A stretch of DNA of 15,617 nt, from the NCBI GenBank assembly GCA_001602885.1, contig LUZH01000080.1, positions 1 through 15,617 on the forward strand, in the 5' to 3' direction. The position numbers were made by a program, and so were the translations under genes. The notes beneath the pieces were generated by a model that saw nothing but the letters and a program-made list of their open reading frames with translations, searched no databases and was not told the origin of the DNA. This document shows, piece by piece, positions 14,371 through 15,617 of the stretch (position 1 is the stretch's first letter; each line of letters opens with the position of its first letter). Source of the stretch: Bacteroidales bacterium Bact_16. Lineage in GTDB: Bacteria > Bacteroidota > Bacteroidia > Bacteroidales > UBA932.

Positions 14371-15434
14371 AGCTGAATCTCAAATTGTTCCCTGACAAGA
14401 ACCGTCCCAATTCCGTGCTGCTGATCTACACCGGCGGCACCATCGGCATGAAAGCCGACCCCGTGGACGGCACCCTGAAGCCCTTCGACTTCAGCGGCAT
14501 CCTCGAGGAAGTGCCCGAACTGCGCAAGTTCGCCCTCAAGATCGATTCCTATACCTTCAACCCGATCATCGACTCCTCCGACGTCGAGCCCTCCCTCTGG
14601 CAGGCCCTCGCCACGCTGATCCGCGACCGCTACGACGACTACGACGGCTTCGTGGTCCTGCACGGCACGGACACGATGGCCTACTCCGCCTCCGCCCTGA
14701 GCTTCATGCTCGAGAACCTGGGCAAGCCGGTCATCTTCACGGGCAGCCAGCTGCCCATCGGGGAGCCCCGCACGGACGGCAAGGAGAACCTCATCTCCGC
14801 CGTGGAGATCGCCACGGCCAAGGATTCGCACGGGCGGGCGATGGTGCCGGAAGTGTGCATCTGCTTCAATTCGCAGCTGCTCCGCGGCAACCGCAGCGTC
14901 AAGGTCAACGCGACGGGATTCGACGCCTTCAAGTCGCCCAACTACCCGCTGCTCGCCACCGCCGGCATCAGCATCAAATACAACAACAGCTTCATCCACA
15001 GCGACTACGACCGCCACAAGGGCGTGACCATCCACACGGACCTGGACACCCGCGTGTCGGTGCTCAAGCTGCATCCCGGCATCACGGAACAGGCCGTCCG
15101 GGACATCCTCCTGGGGGACGGCTCGCGCGCCGTCATCCTGGAGACCTACGGCTCGGGCAACGCCCCCTGCCGCCCGTGGTTCCTCGCGCTCGTGCGCGAG
15201 GCCGCCTCGCGGGGCAAGATCCTGCTCAACGTGACGCAGTGCCAGAGCGGCGACGTGGACATGGACATCTACGCCACCGGGCGCGCCCTGAAAGACGCGG
15301 GCGTCATCTGCGGCCACGACATCACCACGGAGAGCGCCCTTGGAAAGCTCTTTCACCTGATGGGCGGGACGCCCGAAAACGAGAAAGTGAAGGTCCTTCT
15401 GGAGCGGAACCTGAAGGGCGAAATCTCAAAATAA
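14367..15434 (+). CDS. ansA: Type I (cytoplasmic) L-asparaginase
   Basis: A 355-residue enzyme hydrolysing L-asparagine to aspartate and ammonia. The first asparaginase signature is LLIYTGGTIGMKAD, with the nucleophile region at Thr22-Gly27. The second is GFVVLHGTDTMAYSA, with Thr101 and Asp102. Further family blocks are FTGSQLPIGEPRTDGKENL, LRGNRSVKVNATGFDAFKSP and ILETYGSGNAP. There is no signal peptide, which together with the length and the GxQxPxxExRxD block points to the type I (AnsA) group rather than the periplasmic type II. It starts inside the tatD stop codon, so the two are translationally coupled. I recall TatD and asparaginase genes being adjacent in other Bacteroidales, although no shared function is known. 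Confidence 0.95.
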   Translation: MKLNLKLFPDKNRPNSVLLIYTGGTIGMKADPVDGTLKPFDFSGILEEVPELRKFALKIDSYTFNPIIDSSDVEPSLWQALATLIRDRYDDYDGFVVLHGTDTMAYSASALSFMLENLGKPVIFTGSQLPIGEPRTDGKENLISAVEIATAKDSHGRAMVPEVCICFNSQLLRGNRSVKVNATGFDAFKSPNYPLLATAGISIKYNNSFIHSDYDRHKGVTIHTDLDTRVSVLKLHPGITEQAVRDILLGDGSRAVILETYGSGNAPCRPWFLALVREAASRGKILLNVTQCQSGDVDMDIYATGRALKDAGVICGHDITTESALGKLFHLMGGTPENEKVKVLLERNLKGEISK

Positions 15435-15526
15435 TTATTGATAAATGGATTTTTTTTGCTAAATTGCACCGCTTTTAGATATACGCGCATAGAATATATC
15501 ACAACTAATACATTATTAAATTCATT
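15435..15526. other. AT-rich intergenic region with probable promoter and leader of the last gene
   Basis: This 92-base stretch is strikingly AT-rich against its GC-rich surroundings. It includes T8 (15450-15457) and a long A/T leader before the ATG at 15527. A possible promoter is TTG (15438-15440), 19 bases, then TAAATTGC (15460-15467), which misses the last two consensus bases. No GC-rich terminator hairpin is seen after ansA. Confidence 0.4.
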
Positions 15527-15617
15527 ATGAAAAAGTTTTTCATGTTTTTGGCAGGTGTAGCCACCATGGCCCTCTCTGCAGTTAGCGCATTCGCCCAGGA
15601 AGAGATGAGCGCAGCCG
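15527..15617 (+). CDS. Exported protein, 5' end only (possibly ExbB/TolQ-type proton channel)
   Basis: Thirty codons are visible before the window ends. They encode a standard signal peptide: basic MKK, a hydrophobic core (FFMFLAGVATMALSAVSA) and an AFA cleavage site before QEE. Nothing of the mature domain can be seen. Bacteroidales ExbB/TolQ-like proteins commonly begin with such a cleavable signal followed by an acidic linker, and I recall one following TatD and asparaginase genes in related genomes. That identity is therefore a guess from context. The long AT-rich leader suggests a strongly translated gene. Confidence 0.6.
   Translation, partial: MKKFFMFLAGVATMALSAVSAFAQEEMSAA

Noticed and set aside
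15421..15460. Terminator after ansA from AAATC...GATTT and the T8 tract
   Set aside because: The stem is 5 weak pairs around a long AT-rich loop; the T8 tract fits a promoter or leader at least as well.

Overview
The window looks like chromosomal DNA from a GC-rich member of the Bacteroidota, most likely a Bacteroidales lineage. The evidence is a putative porin of the Bacteroidetes-type Porin_10 family, a phosphotransferase of the kind Bacteroides relatives carry, no Shine-Dalgarno sequences before the genes, and TAnnTTTG -7 boxes (the Bacteroidetes promoter signature) just upstream of most transcription units. The content is mainly housekeeping and envelope genes. I see no phage genes, CRISPR array, tRNA, rRNA or insertion sequence with a transposase.

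Layout. (1) 1-4038: a 3'-truncated phosphotransferase gene on the minus strand diverges from a porin-lytic transglycosylase pair joined by an ATGA overlap. The two promoters are interleaved. (2) 3998-4726: a YczE/YitT-type membrane protein on the minus strand, whose 3' end overlaps the transglycosylase gene. (3) 4805-7979: an M13-family metallopeptidase lipoprotein followed after 4 bases by a LolC/LolE-like ABC permease. (4) 7980-8591: a Nudix hydrolase on the minus strand, its stop codon abutting the permease stop. (5) 8644-11185: an SRPBCC-fold protein, an RsmF-type rRNA m5C methyltransferase and an exported TPR-like protein, all coupled by overlapping stop and start codons. (6) 11252-12322: queA, ending in a clear intrinsic terminator. 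(7) 12420-15434: dprA, then tatD and ansA joined by an ATGA overlap. (8) 15527 to the end: the start of an exported protein, possibly an ExbB/TolQ-type proton channel.

The most unusual feature is a palindromic element at about 9301-9421 inside the RsmF methyltransferase gene. Its 26- and 25-base arms are perfectly complementary except for one extra base. It encloses a 70-base centre with a second perfect hairpin and two C7 tracts. The reading frame stays open through it, and it adds about 41 residues between the conserved blocks before the SAM-binding motif. This resembles the in-frame Rickettsia palindromic elements, a kind of mobile repeat that survives inside proteins. The same gene also lacks the usual N-terminal stretch of its family.

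The second theme is very compact regulation. A terminator apparently contains the promoter of the next gene (queA/dprA), a stop codon forms part of a -7 box (dprA/tatD), two divergent gene pairs have interlocking promoters, and three genes start only 8-10 bases after their -7 box, which suggests leaderless or nearly leaderless mRNAs.
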